A DNA stretch of 64,000 nucleotides from Cannabis sativa. Its lineage: Eukaryota; Streptophyta; Magnoliopsida; Rosales; Cannabaceae. The stretch lies in the NCBI RefSeq assembly GCF_029168945.1, contig NC_083603.1, forward strand, positions 16,182,001 through 16,246,000, in the 5' to 3' direction. Below the pieces are notes generated by a model. That model was given only the letters and a program-made list of their open reading frames with translations, was not told the origin of the DNA and made no database searches. Positions 1 through 12,430 of this stretch are shown in pieces (the stretch's first letter is position 1; each line of letters begins with the position of its first letter). A program made the position numbers and the translations under genes.

Positions 1-81
1 TCAAGCAAACAATAAACTTTTGCCACAATTGAAAATAGTGAAGAGAAAAATATATCAAAGCTGAACATCAATATCACTCAC

Positions 82-3000
82 ATTGATTATCATGTCATCC
101 CAAGTCTCTTGATACATGGGATCCTGCTTTAGATCTTCAGTGTCACTGACATAAGCCTTCATCTTTGGAATCTAGAGCTTACCAAAGAAAAAAATGAATA
201 AGCTACAATCTTATGTTACTTGTAACCAATAAACAAAGGATCAAACTGAAAATACAATATTTGCTGAAGCATGATGAGAGTTGTATTATAGATGATAAAT
301 TGCATCAGACCTAATGTACCCTTTCTCACTAAATGTATCTTTAATTTTTGTAAGCTATTCATGAATTGATAGAGAAATGAAAAGCTTAAGTATCGAATTA
401 CTTCCGAAATGACCAATAAAAAAAAACCCTAAAATTGTTAGCATTGACATCCATATATCCACCCAATGCCTACACAAGACAAATTATGAAGAGGAAAAAA
501 AGAAAAAAGACTCGATATGAATACACCAATACCTCACTGAGCCCACTCATCCAAAAAACCTAAAGAAAACTCTTACAAAACTATTTGGGACTGAACATAT
601 CTCTATAACGTATTTGTTGCATTTGATTTGTTTACATCTAAAACTGAGTCCTCTCACAGAATCTAACTCAACCACCTTCAGAGGTTGATATGCGTAAGAA
701 AATGAACTCAAACATGAACCTTCCAAGTTTAAATCAATATTTGCTACACTGTACCTCATCTTGCCAAAACAAGTTAATATTTTTTGGAAAGAGTGGTGCT
801 AGGTAGCAAATGACCTGCGAAATACCAGCAAGAGAAATATTAACATAGAGAAATGCAATACATCTACCCACAACACAAAGAATACCTATGAATTAGTATA
901 ATGTAAGAGAAGGTACACACTGAATTCAGATCATTTTTACTAGCACTCAGGTCTTGTAGAAGAAACTTCCAGCTCATTTTAAAAAACATTTAGTGCGTAA
1001 ATAATAAACAAAAAGTGAAGCAGGGTAAATCATTCTTACTGTCAGAATCTGAGTAGCCAGCTGATCCCGTGCCAAAGGATCATGCAAGAGTACCAACAAA
1101 CGAGCAAAGAGCTCCTAATCACAATCATACCAATTATAAAGATGAGATATTAGGTGATTTTGAACAAGGACTACAAAGTGATAGATTTCTACATATTTAA
1201 GTTTTACCTCAGGATTTGGTAAATCAGCACGAGCCTTACACTCATTAAGCATGGCATTACCATTCAAAGATTGATGCCTGAACAGCTCTGAAATGCATCT
1301 GCAAACCTGTAAAAGAAGTACAAAATTTGCAAGACAAATTTATAACAATGATAAAACAGAGTACATATATCTATATACTCTTAAACAAGCCAAATGCAGA
1401 ACCAAGGAGTAAGATTGTTTCCTTTTTATAAAGCTTCAAATGTATGAATTCATACCAAGGAAAAGAAAAGAAGAAGGGAAAAAAAATTGGTTTAGCTCCA
1501 CACAAACACACAAAAAAAGAACTCTTGTTGACAATGCAGCAGTATAAAGATGAGTCAAAATAGTTTCCACATAGAAAGCAATAGGAAATGAAGTTGTAGA
1601 CTAAAACTTACTGTAGCAACTGCTCCAGTATAAACTCGTGGAATAATCATCTTTAACAGAAAGGGCCAAAGAATATGCTGCAGAAAAGTTTAGCATTAGC
1701 CTTTTATTTAAATTTAATTTTCTCACATGTACCTTCAATTAATGATTATGAAATCAAAATTTATATTTAAATTTAGCATTGAACTTCAATTTACCTCCAT
1801 TTCAGGAATAGTTATAGTGAGCAATAGAAGACCTTTCTCACAGATTGCTCTTAACTCTATTAGACAAACAGACCCAATTTTCACCTAACAAAAACAATAT
1901 TGTGTCAGAAATTGCTACAAATGTAAAAAAAAAACATTAATTAAGCAGCATGGATCTCATTTGTAAATCTGATGGAATAGTGAAAAGTTTTACTTATCAG
2001 TAGTCTAAAACCTAGCTTGAACATATTTTCAAGACAAAAACTATTACCAAGAATCACTCACTTTGTTGCTGATCACCAAAAAATTTGGACCTCTTAAACA
2101 AAAATTTATAATCCCAATTATACAAGGTCAACAACCTAGTTTTATAACTCCTCGTATAAATAACTCACTATCCCTGAATTATTTCCTCATTTAATACAAG
2201 TTTCCGTTTCTTTTACAAAAAAAAAATATATGTACATATATAGCTCAGATGAAAACCTCCAATCTCTTGCGCTGTGAAGGAACATAGGCTTTGCCTGATA
2301 CTGAGACTTCCTTAGATCTCTGATGATCATTGTCATCTTGATCTGTTAGAGCACAATGCCGCACAAGGTATTCTACAAACAACTCACCAGATACACCAAC
2401 TAAGTAGCAATGTGAAGCCATAACCACAATCAACTACACCAGAGCAACACAAGTCAGAGTTCCCTTACTGATATTGCTAGAAAACTCTATCACTATCAGC
2501 TGATAAAGAAAAATACCTCTGAAAGTGCTTTTCGGACCCCTAGGTTTTGCTCATCCAACAAGAACTTTACAGTTTCAACAAGTAAAGGTCTCTTATTGTG
2601 CCAAGCTTCAGACAACCTCCAAATAAAAACACGATAAAGTCAGACCCTGTACAAGAATCATAAAAATAATTCAAAAATAAGAGAAGCAGAAGGAACCTGG
2701 GCAAGAGATGCTTTAAAACGCATAGTGCACCAAAAGTCAAAGGTTCTTCTTTTAACCTGCACTTCTGGTTGCAGAAATACAAAAAGAAAATACCATGATA
2801 AAATCAGAATTAGGTTAATAAAAACCACATCAATAATAAGATTACAGCCATTATAATAGATAGGTAATGTTTGCTCTAGAAATAAACATAAATTATTATA
2901 AAGTACTCACATTCAGAAGAAACATAAACAAATCCTCCGAGTATACCAAGCCAACCGTCAGAAAACAATGTTGAACTTCATTATATGTCTGCACAATAAC

Positions 3001-6000
3001 AAAAACTAATAACGACCAATATTCACCAAGGGTTTTAAGCATCAAAGATGATTGTGTATGAGATAATAATAGACACTAGTAATTTGTTAAAACAAAAACT
3101 AGATAAGTGCAATAGTTCAAGGAGAAAAAATTTCATTTGTCCAGATATAAAATAATGTAGGAAATTAACAAGAACCGGGTAATGCATAAGACAACATAAA
3201 TTCCAAACTATATTTAAAAAATAATACAAAAGTCTTCCATTCTAAGAGAGTTAAACACTCAAATAATTAAAGAATAGATAAGAAACCAAACTATCAACCA
3301 AAACGTATTAAAAAAATGCATTTACATAAGGTAATCACACCTTCAGTCCAACTGAATAATCTGAATTCTCTTTGCTGTCATTGTTGATGCAAACCACGGG
3401 AAGAAGAGATGACAAAACAACTGTAAGTTCCTGTACAGCGTACGCCCACAAAAATAAGTAGCTATAACAGAGCTCCATTCTTGCAACTTATTAAAGAAAA
3501 TGGAGCTTCATACTCGTAACTCATGCCCCAAAAAAAATAAACAATAATAATTAAATTAAATTAAAAAACTTGGAGCTGCTTGCTTCCACTTTCCTTAATG
3601 CATCCAACTTTCTCATTGTTAGATATTAGATGTATATTAGCTGTAAGAAAGTTAGATATTTAGTAGATATTTAGTCTCCTAACTCTGTATATAAATATGT
3701 ATTATTCTATGAAATCTACACACAATTCGAATCACTATTTTCTACATGGTATCAGAGCCATTGTGATTCAAAATTCGAAATTCGAAATTAGGGTTCTGAA
3801 AAAAAAAAAAAAAAAAAAATAAAAAAAATTAGGGTTTGAGTTTAGGGTTGTTTTTCGAAAATCCTATTTGGAGTGAAGATTTTTTCTCACCGCCCACATA
3901 AGAGGACTGCCCAGCCTCCGATCTACGAACCACCGAAGTCCGGTCGCCGGATTCCTCGCGCGTGGGGCTCACGCGCCGCCTGAAGCTTCTGCGCGTGGGG
4001 CTCACGCGCCGGCGCGTGGAGGCGCGTGTGACGGCGCCTTCGACGGCGTTCTGTTGCCGATTCTTCACTGGGTTCTTCTAAGCCCACTCGCATCTGTTCT
4101 AGGTTGTAATTCGGTATTTGTTTGTCTTCTTCGTGTTTGGGTGTTCATTCTTTGGTGTTCTTTTGTTCTTTTTCTCTGTCCTTTGTGTTTGCTTTTGAGA
4201 TTATGGCAGAGATGAGATCAGATTCAAAATCAGTTGTTGTTTCTGATGTTGTTCCCGTGATGTCTAAAATCACGGATCATAAGTTGATTGGTTCGAATTA
4301 TTTGGAATGGAGTAAGACGATTCGACTGTATTTGAGGAGTATTGACAAAGATGATCACTTGACTGACGATCCTCCTGAAGAAACAAACGATTCAAGGAAA
4401 ATATGGCTCCGTGAGGATGCTCGCTTGTTCCTTCAAATTCGAAATTCTATCGATAATGAGGTAATTAGTTTGATTAATCATTGTGAATTGGTTAAAGAAC
4501 TAATGGGTTATTTGGAGTTTTTGTATTCTGGCAAAGACAACATATCTCGCATATATGATGTTTGCAAAGCTTTTTATCGCGCGGAGAAACAAGATAAGTC
4601 TCTTATGAATTATTTTATGGCTTTCAAGAAAACATATGAAGAACTTAATGTGCTATTACCGTTTAGTCCTGATGTAAAAGTTCAACAGCGCCAACGAGAA
4701 CAGATGGCTATTATGAGTTTTCTTGCAGGACTCTCATCTGAATTTGACTCTGCAAAGTCACAATTTCTCTCTGGTTCTGATGTCTCCTCTTTACAAGATG
4801 TGTTTACTCGTGTTCTTCGCACAGAGACTACCTCTTCAACTCCTCTGAATAGCGCCTTGGTGAGTCGTAATAATTCTGCACCGGAAAGAAACTCTACTCC
4901 AAGTGGATTTAAAGGAGGTAATTCACAAGGACCACGATAACCGCACACCAAATTCCGGGAGCATCATGTGCAATTATTGTAAGAAACCGTGCCACACCAA
5001 GTTCGAGTGTAGGAAGTTACAATTTAAGAATCGACAACAACACTCGCCAATATTGCAAGCAGTGATGCATCCGACAAATCGGTCCTTATTTCGCCGATGA
5101 ATTTGCCAAGTTCTCAAGGTATCGGGAAACAACTTAAGTCTTCATCTTCTTCTCACATCGCGATTGCCGATTCAGTAACTCTAATGCATGCCTTCTTTCC
5201 AAATCCTCAAAATGGGTCATTGATTCGGTGCCACAGATCATATGACCTAGAATTCCCGTCTCTTTTCCACTTTTCGGTCTCACGGTCCCACTTCGTTGTC
5301 ACCTTAGCTGATGGGTCAACATCTTCTGTTCTTGGATCTGGCACTATTGTTCCTACACCTATGCTATCTTTGTCATCAGTCTTACATTTACCTGATTTGT
5401 CCTTTAATTTGCTTTCTGTTAGTCAACTCACTCGTAATCTAAATTGTTGCATCTCATTCTTTCCTGATCATTGTTTGTTTCAGGATCTTGTGACGAAGAA
5501 GATTATTGGTAAAGGACATGAGTCTGGTGGCTTGTATGTTCTTGACCCACTTCCGCCAACCTCTATTGCTTGTTCGAGTGTTGCTTCCGCTTTTGAGGCT
5601 CATTGTCGTTTAGGTCATCCATCCCTTCCTTTGCTCAAGAAACTGTGTCCCCAATATAGTAGTTTATCTTCGTTAGATTGTGAGTCATGTCAGTTTGCCA
5701 AACATCATCGTGTTAGTTTGAGTCCACGTGTCAATAAACGTGCTAGTGTTCCTTTTGAGTTAGTTCATTCTGATGTTTGGGGTCCTTCTCCTATTTTGTC
5801 TCAACCTGGATTCAGGTATTTTGTTACTTTTGTGGATGATTATTCTCGTGTAACTTGGTTATATTTAATGAAAAATCGTTACGAGTTGTTTTCTATATTC
5901 GTGCTTTTTGGCCGAGATTCAAACTCAATTTAATGTATCTATTCGTACTTTGAGAAGTGATAATGCCAAAGAGTACATGTCTGCTCAATTTCAATCTTAT

Positions 6001-9000
6001 ATGACATCTAATGGCATGCTTCATGAAACTTCTTGTGTTGATACGGCACCTCGTAATGGTGTTGCGTAACGTAAAAACGTACATCTTCTTGAAACCGCAC
6101 GTGCTCTCTTGTTTCAAATGAAAGTCCCTAAACCTTTTTGGGCCGATGCGAGCTTCCACGGCATGCTTTCTTATTAATCGCATGCCCTCCTCTGTTCTTA
6201 ATGGTGAAATTCCATTTAAAATTCTTTTTCCTAATAAGTCATTATTCCCAGTTGCTCCGCGAGTGTTTGGTAGTGTTTGTTTTGCTCGCGATGTCCGTCC
6301 ATCTGTCACCAAATTAGACCCTAAGGCACTAAAGTGTGTCTTTCTTGGTTATTCTCGTCTTCAGAAAGGGTATGGGTGTTATTGTCCTGATCTCAACAAA
6401 TATCTTGTTTCTATTGATGTTACTTTTGTAGAAAATACTCCTTATTTTTCATCTTCCACTACTTCTACTAGTCAGGGGGAGGATGATGATTTGTTGGTTT
6501 ATTCTGTCACATCCTATGCGCCTCGCTACATGTTCGGGCGGTCTCTTGTTCCTTCACCGCCTCGGTCGTCACCCCCACAATGTCTACACCTCCACCACCT
6601 CCACCACCTCTACCACCTCCACCACTCCCTCGGCCTCCTATAGTGTACACCAGGCGCCCCCCTCCTCCACCTCCTGTTTCATGTCCTGCACCTACATCTT
6701 CGTCATCGCATCCGAAATCTCGCATGATCTTCCCATTGCACTACGTAAAGGTAAACGCCAATGTACTTTTCCCATTACTTCTTTTGTGTCTTATAATCAT
6801 CTCTCCTCTTCTTCTTGTTCTTTTATTGCTTCTCGATTCTATCACTATTCCTAAAACTCGTTCGAGAAGCGATGTCTCATCCCGGTTGGCTTGCCGCAAT
6901 GATAGAAGAGATGAATGCTTTGGTTGCGAATGGTACTTGGGTCTTGGTTGATTTACCTTCCGGAAAAAAGCATCGGGTGTAAATGGGTGTTCACGGTTAA
7001 ATTCAATCCGGACGGCACGCTTGCTCGCTTAAAGGCCCGTCTTGTTGCCAAGGGTTATGCTCAAACCTATGGAGTGGACTATTGTGATACTTTTTCTCCT
7101 CGTTGCTAAACTCACATCCGTTCGACCGTTCATTTCCATGGCGCCTACTCATCATTGGCCTTTGCATCACTTGATATTAAAAATGCTTTTCTTCATGGAG
7201 ATCTTGAGGAAGAAGTATATATGGAGCAACCTCCCGGGTTTGTTGCTCGTGGGAGTTAGGGCGAGTTTGTCATCTTCGCAAATCTTTATATGGATTGAAA
7301 CAAAGCCCTCGTGCTTGGTTTGGTAAATTTAGTCGTCGTCGAGAAGTTTGGTTTGTTGAAAAGTAAGTCGATCATTCGTGTTTTATAAAAGATCAACTCG
7401 TTGGTATCATTTTGTTAGTGGTGTATGTTGATGACATCGTTATTACCGGAAGTGATATCGAAGGCATCTCATCCCTTAAGTCTTTCATTCACACCCAGTT
7501 TAACACGAAAGATTTAGGGAGCTCAAGTATTTCTTGGGGATTGAAGTTACTCGGAGTAAACGGGGTATTTTTCTCGTCCCAAAGAAAGTATGTACTTGAT
7601 TTGCTAACCGAGACAGGAAATTGGGATCAAAACCCCGCAATGCTCCAATGAATCCAAAGTGCATCTTACACGTGATGGGAAACCATTTGAAGATCCCGAG
7701 AAATATCGCAAGTTAGTTGGAAAGTTGAATTATTTAACCGTGACTCGTCCGTATATTGCATTCCGGTTAGTGTTATCGCCGTTCATGTCTTCTCCAACAA
7801 TTCATCATTGGGCGCATTAGAACAAATTTTATGTTATTTAAAAGGAGCACCCAGACGAGGTATAGTTTACAAGGATCATGGACATACCCGTATCGAGTGT
7901 TTTTCTCGATGCGTTGGGCGGTGCCGCAAGGTAGATAGACGATCCACTTCAGGATATTGTGTATTTGTTGGGGGCAATTTGGTCTCTTGGAAGAGTAAGA
8001 AACAAAATGTTGTATCTAGATCCAGTGCTGAATCAGAATATAGAGCTATGGCCCAGTCTGTGTGTGAGGTAATATGGATTTATCAGCTTTTGACTGAATT
8101 CGGGTTTAAGACTTCTATTCCAGCAAAATTATGGTGTGATAATCAAGCTGCTCTTCATATTGCCTCGAATCCCGTATTCCACGAGCGAACTAAGCACATT
8201 GAGATTGATTGTCATTTTGTTCGTGAGAAAATTCAACAAGGTCTGATCTCCACAGGATATGTGAAGACCGGAGAACAACTAGGAGATATTTTTACAAAGG
8301 CTTTGAATGGGGTGCGGGTTGATTATCTTTGTAACAAGCTGGGCATGATTAACATCTATGCTCCAGCTTGAGGGGGAGTGTTAGATATTAGATGTATATT
8401 AGCTGTAAGAAAGTTAGATATTTAGTAGATATTTAGTAGATATTTAGTCTCCTAACTCTGTATATAAATATGTATTATTCTATGAAATCTACACACAATT
8501 CGAATCACTATTTTCTACACTCATAAATGAATAACATGTGTTGGCCCCAACAAAAAACACATTCAATTTCATAAGAAGTTATTGTTTGCATGTAAATAGT
8601 GGTTAAAATACCCAATATTTTCAAAATGTTTACTTTTATACCCAATCTATTTTCTTTTTTTTTTTGGAAGCTAAAATACTCAATGTTTCCAAAATGTACT
8701 ACTTTTATACAGAAAAACAGTGGACCTTGGTGAAGAAAACAAGCAAAAAAACAAAATGCAATCACCTCAAAATCAAGCAAAGGAGGACCACTTTCGGACA
8801 ACAAAGTGGCACTTAAGAGACTGTGAAGACTAGATGTGGCAAGTAGAGCAATATCTTGGTCTTTTTTGTACCTGAGAACACAGAAAACTGCACCGTAAAT
8901 ATTAATTCTCCATGCATGTAGAGCATGACATCAATGACGTATCAACGTTAGTTAAAGGGTAAGACCACCTACATAAGCTCCAATTCAAACAATTATATAA

Positions 9001-12000
9001 AATTTAACAGAAAGACACACGAATAGTACAGCATGACAATTGCATACAGTTTTTGAGGCATTGTAATAAAAATCACTAACAATTCCAATATTGTAGGCAC
9101 AAGTCTGGGTAAAGCTGCCTTCAATTGCGTTCTGGTGATCAAACCTACCATCTGGCCCAGAGCATCAACTGATGATAGTCGAATCTGAAATAAATACAAA
9201 TTTAATCACTACATACCACAAAAATAGGGCATACTGAAAATTAGTTAACAGTTTGAAACATGAAACTATGATTGAACAGGGCATTATGCTAAAACATAAA
9301 ATAAGTCTGTACATAGTTATCACTTTTCAAACATTATTTGTAGATTGTAAACTCACAATCACAAAATTTTAAGCCATTCACCATAATAAAATAAATCATG
9401 TTGTTTCCATCTTAAACTTCACATGAATTTCATAGAAAACATGATCATCACATAACATAATCAGGAAAATAAAAACTCATATGCACTTTTGACACATTTA
9501 AAACATGGCAGAATTCTAGTTTTCGAAAGGGAATGGAAAGGGCAGCAAATGAGTTTCCTGAGGGTTATAATATGAGAGTATGAAGGGTTAAGAATGAAAG
9601 AAAACAAAAAAACAAAAAAGTGGGGGAGGAAGAAACAAATTTAAAACCTTCAGATCTCGTGAAGATGCCCAAACTTTCAGTAAAAGCTCAAAAGCAGAAT
9701 TCAAAAATGACCTGCAGTAAAAAATAGATAGCATATTAAACATAATTTGATCTAAAATTATATATCCAAAGAGCATCAAAAAAATACCTACGACTATCAA
9801 TATAAAATAATAACTATGATAGTGCCATCAACAAATGATTGATCTCACATGACATCACCATCAAGAGGTGAGTGTGAAGGGAAGTCCGTGCTATATTGCC
9901 AAACAGCTTGACACCAACATTTAAACGCTGAGAAAGAAAAGAAAAGTTACTAAAACCATTTAACCGACTAGATGATAAGGGAGAAATACAAACTGACATG
10001 CATTATGCATAACATGTTATTCCAACTTTTATCAAACACAGGTGAAATAAAAACAGAATTAAACAGCTGTTCATTTCCCCCCTCCCCCCAAACATGTTTC
10101 CCCGTAACACAGGTTTAAATTTTAAACAGAAACACAGAAATTCATAAAAATTACAATATCTCAGTTCCGTTTGTTTGAGAATTTTACCGCACCATTAGCA
10201 AATATTGGCCTATGGATGTCTCGAACATTTCCTAGAATTGGCAAAACTCGTGATAGTACACCCTTCAATCGTGGTGTGAACTGCAATGCTTCAACACAGT
10301 TTGAAAAGCACAGTAGACATTTCAGTCTAAGCAGACAAAAAGCTTTACCAAACCATCATCACAATCACAAAGCTCTAATAAGGAAAAATGAATATTAACC
10401 ATCAGCAGAAGCAAAGTCTGCAAGGGTCTGAACCATAGCAGGTGATGCTGGACTTGGCCCTGACAAATGAAGGAATATTTCTTCCATCATCTGAAAATTC
10501 AGAAGAAAACAGAAGGTTATTGAAACAAGACTTGTGCGCACCACTCAAAAACTACCCCATTATGAAAGTAGACAGGACAAGAGCCCACTTACTAGGTCAG
10601 GAAAATGTGAGCCTATTGAAACAAGCAACCAAGCTGCAGCTCTTTGCCAGTCAGTATTCAGTTCCTGCAAGAGCATTTCAATGAAGCATAAGCAGAGTTT
10701 CACGAATTCACCAACAGGCGTGAAATTTACAATGAAGCATATACCTTGCATGAATTTATTTGCAGCTAATAAAACAATTTACACAAATGGTTACTTCATG
10801 AGGTCAGCCTACCAAGTGCAACTAGTAACTAATGAATTATCCACCAACCAACCACTACTTTAACCCTATAATAAACATGTTACTGATTCAAAAGAACCAA
10901 ATTCTAATGATAAACTCACCACTATTTAACTTTACAGCCAAAAGTTACAAATTAAAAAGAAACAAACTTCTTATCATAGCATCAGAGAATATATATCTAT
11001 GAAGAATAATAACAGAATTGCCAAAGCACTAAAAATCTAACAGAGCTACCCAAAGTAATAGTGTATTATCTATTTGTAACTTCAAAACTACCAGTTGATA
11101 TATAGCTCAGAGCTCAGTACTATATACTACTAACCAATAATCAATCCTAATTTAATTTGAACAAAAATGCTGCAAATCCGAGCAAGCATTGTTCACGTAC
11201 TACACATGTTGCTTCAATCTTTGTATAATAAAAAATGTTGTTCAGCCTAAGACCTAAGTGAGAAACATGCGCATAATTTATTGATACTAGGACCCACAGA
11301 AGTACTTGGCAACTACACAAGTCTCATTTCTTTAATGAGAAAAAAAAAACAAAAATAACAGATTTTCCATTTCATTTATTTTGTCTAACACATTAAGATC
11401 TGAATTGAGCAAACCAGCAAATCGATCATTGGTAGGAAAAAATATATATTCATATATATAGTGGATGTGGGTATAAACACATTGTTGGACATGTAGTAGA
11501 ACACCTTTGAGGAAATCATCTCTGCTGTGGCAATCTTAGCGAGCTTAGTCATGAAAGAAGGATCAGCATCTTTTTTGTCCAAAGCTCGTACTCCAAATGC
11601 CATAACTTGAAAAACCCCAGCCATGTTCCCAAACCTCTGAAACATTCATAACACCAAATACACGCTCAAGAATTTTAAGAGATGAAGCCAATTTCCATTC
11701 TAATTCCAAGGAAAACAAAAAAAAAAAAGGAAAATACCCGACGTCCTCCTCGAGAAACTGAACAGCAACAGTCAAGAACTAAAAGCGGGTTCCTATGATC
11801 GCACAATGATTAGCTCAAATGTTCAAACTACAACTTCCTATATATGCTTGACTACAAAAAGAGAGAAAGGAAAGTACAGCGAAGCAATTTCATTGAGAGA
11901 CGCCATGGATGCGTCTCTGACCATAGGAGATTCATCTGCGAGAGAGGACACTAGAACTTGAACGGCCTCTGTTAAAAATTAAAAAAGAAAAATCACCGAA

Positions 12001-12117
12001 ACACACAGTTATGAAATCAGATGGCGTCACAAAATAAACCAGAAAAGATTTGATGAGTCACATTACGGAAGGGCAACCTGGTGCAGGAATTGAACTTCCC
12101 GAGCTTGAGGACGCCAT
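82..12117 (-). CDS. SGR6: SHOOT GRAVITROPISM 6-like HEAT-repeat protein, 5' part (22 exons)
   Basis: Multi-exon gene leaving the window at the left. Exons (high to low): 12117-12078, 11968-11878, 11792-11738, 11636-11505, 10664-10593, 10490-10400, 10288-10193, 9927-9849, 9711-9648, 9184-9081, 8871-8766, 3430-3341, 2988-2911, 2764-2697, 2616-2517, 2433-2257, 1884-1795, 1677-1612, 1306-1208, 1114-1040, 814-755, 171-82. All introns are GT-AG and phases join without a stop, giving 1,923 nt (641 codons). The start is the ATG at 12117 ([20 protein letters not shown]). The translation is helical and HEAT-like, with segments such as [40 protein letters not shown] and [19 protein letters not shown] recognise these as the plant SGR6 / MROH1-like family. 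The Arabidopsis protein is about 1,700 residues, so roughly the first third is here. Known role: vacuolar-membrane dynamics in gravity-sensing cells. Intron 11 carries a copia element between codons 310 and 311. Exon borders were read by eye. Confidence 0.88.
3617..3746 (+). repeat. 5' LTR of the intronic copia element (130 bp)
   Basis: Starts TGTTAGATATTAG and ends TTTTCTACA. It matches the copy at 8379-8519 at every position except that this copy has one fewer 11-bp unit (tagatatttag). A TATA-like stretch (ctgtatataaatatg) lies near position 75 of the LTR. 130 bp is short for a plant copia LTR. Confidence 0.93.
3747..3760 (+). other. Primer-binding site, initiator-Met tRNA type
   Basis: tggtatcagagcca directly abuts the 5' LTR. 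This is the standard plant copia primer site, complementary to the 3' end of initiator methionine tRNA. Confidence 0.9.
3958..4012 (+). repeat. GC-rich direct repeats in the copia leader
   Basis: gcgcgtggggctcacgcgcc occurs twice, 33 bp apart (from 3958 and from 3991), followed by further ggcgcgt units. Each copy can fold on itself (gcgcgtg/cacgcgc). It is a sharp GC- and CpG-rich island between the primer site and gag in otherwise AT-rich DNA. Confidence 0.85.
4204..5100 (+). pseudogene. copia gag (UBN2-type) with frameshifted zinc knuckle
   Basis: The likely start is ATG 4204 ([13 protein letters not shown]), since an earlier ATG at 4122 only adds a leader-like stretch. The frame to 4940 gives a typical copia gag: [19 protein letters not shown] near the start, then [17 protein letters not shown] and [18 protein letters not shown]. 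It shifts frame near 4,905-4,940. The CCHC knuckle (C-X2-C-X4-H-X4-C, in [14 protein letters not shown]) is read from 4903-5100 in another frame. Gag would form the particle shell and bind the RNA; this copy cannot make the full protein. Confidence 0.88.
5097..5933 (+). pseudogene. copia protease remnant, GAG-pre-integrase and start of integrase
   Basis: The protease catalytic region near 5,205-5,250 is out of frame: a one-base loss relative to the usual reading falls inside the aspartate motif. Downstream are the GAG-pre-integrase zinc-binding region (HCRLGHPS ... [10 protein letters not shown], about 5,600-5,710) and the integrase core start ([11 protein letters not shown] with the first catalytic Asp, then [13 protein letters not shown]). 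The frame breaks again near 5,910. Confidence 0.88.
5934..6660 (+). pseudogene. copia integrase, remaining core and C-terminal part
   Basis: After the frameshift the core resumes ([11 protein letters not shown] with the second Asp), then meets a TAA near 6,067 within the region that normally reads NGVAERKN. The frame 6146-6643 holds the integrase C-terminal part ([19 protein letters not shown], then [17 protein letters not shown]). It ends in a low-complexity (ccacct)n stretch near 6,580-6,640. Non-functional. Confidence 0.86.
6880..7670 (+). pseudogene. copia reverse transcriptase, several frameshifts
   Basis: Recognisable blocks in successive frames: [15 protein letters not shown] near 6,915, then [20 protein letters not shown] to 7,050, [20 protein letters not shown] to about 7,100, a block around 7,180-7,320 ([12 protein letters not shown]... 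[11 protein letters not shown]), and the catalytic YVDD at 7424-7435 followed by IVITGSD. Frame changes occur near 6,955, 7,100, 7,250 and 7,330. The YVDD itself is intact. Confidence 0.88.
7808..8371 (+). pseudogene. copia RNase H, long open tail of pol
   Basis: The best-preserved coding block. It contains [59 protein letters not shown] and [15 protein letters not shown], all diagnostic of copia RNase H, and ends at TGA 8369 next to the purine tract. The catalytic region around 7,895-7,925 is frameshifted (the usual DADWAG is not readable). Confidence 0.9.
8371..8378 (+). other. Polypurine tract of the copia element
   Basis: agggggag directly precedes the 3' LTR, the standard plus-strand priming site of plant copia elements. 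Confidence 0.85.
8379..8519 (+). repeat. 3' LTR of the intronic copia element (141 bp)
   Basis: Identical by eye to the 5' LTR apart from one additional 11-bp tagatatttag unit (three tandem copies instead of two). Followed at once by the target duplication ctcat. Confidence 0.93.
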
Positions 12118-12430
12118 TGATGGAAAATTCAAACAGCGAAAAAGCAATGAAAAAAGCGAAACTTCATAAAGAAAGGAAAAGAGAGAGGGGACGAACAGAA
12201 GAAGACGACTCTTACTGTAGGAGACACTTGGACGGGACACGCCATCCCTGCTGTCATTTCCAGCAAGGATCAATTAACATTGGGCTGGACTCTTGCTGGG
12301 ATAATTAGAGAATTTTGAGACTTTTAACTCATTTATTCAAAAATAGCACAATAAATAAACAACTTAAATTAGTTGTTGAAAATTACTATTAATATTTAAA
12401 ATATAAATATATATATATTCACATTATCTT
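12118..12430 (-). promoter_or_regulatory. 5' leader and promoter-side flank of the SGR6-like gene
   Basis: Directly upstream of the ATG the minus strand is pyrimidine-rich (CTTTTC/TTTCTT runs), as in many plant 5' leaders. Beyond about 12,305 it becomes very AT-rich. No TATA box or transcription start can be assigned with confidence. The plus-strand reading frame over the start region is a shadow of exon 1. Confidence 0.4.

Larger units (their letters stand above)
3617..8519 (+). mobile_element. Ty1/copia LTR retrotransposon with very short LTRs, coding-dead
   Basis: A 4,903-bp element in intron 11 of the SGR6-like gene, opposite in orientation to the gene. It is bounded by TG...CA LTRs and by a perfect 5-bp duplication, ctcat (3612-3616 and 8520-8524). 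Domain order is gag, protease, integrase, reverse transcriptase, RNase H, which defines copia. The primer site is of the initiator-Met type and the purine tract is canonical. Many frameshifts and stops break gag-pol. Without element and duplication the intron would be about 427 bp. Confidence 0.95.

Noticed and set aside
6507..6725. Glycine-rich minus-strand frame
   Set aside because: Complement of the (ccacct)n hinge array in copia pol.
10171..10863. Three plus-strand frames of 75-109 residues
   Set aside because: They are shadows over SGR6 exons 5-7 and introns on the other strand; exon phase and protein similarity support the minus strand.
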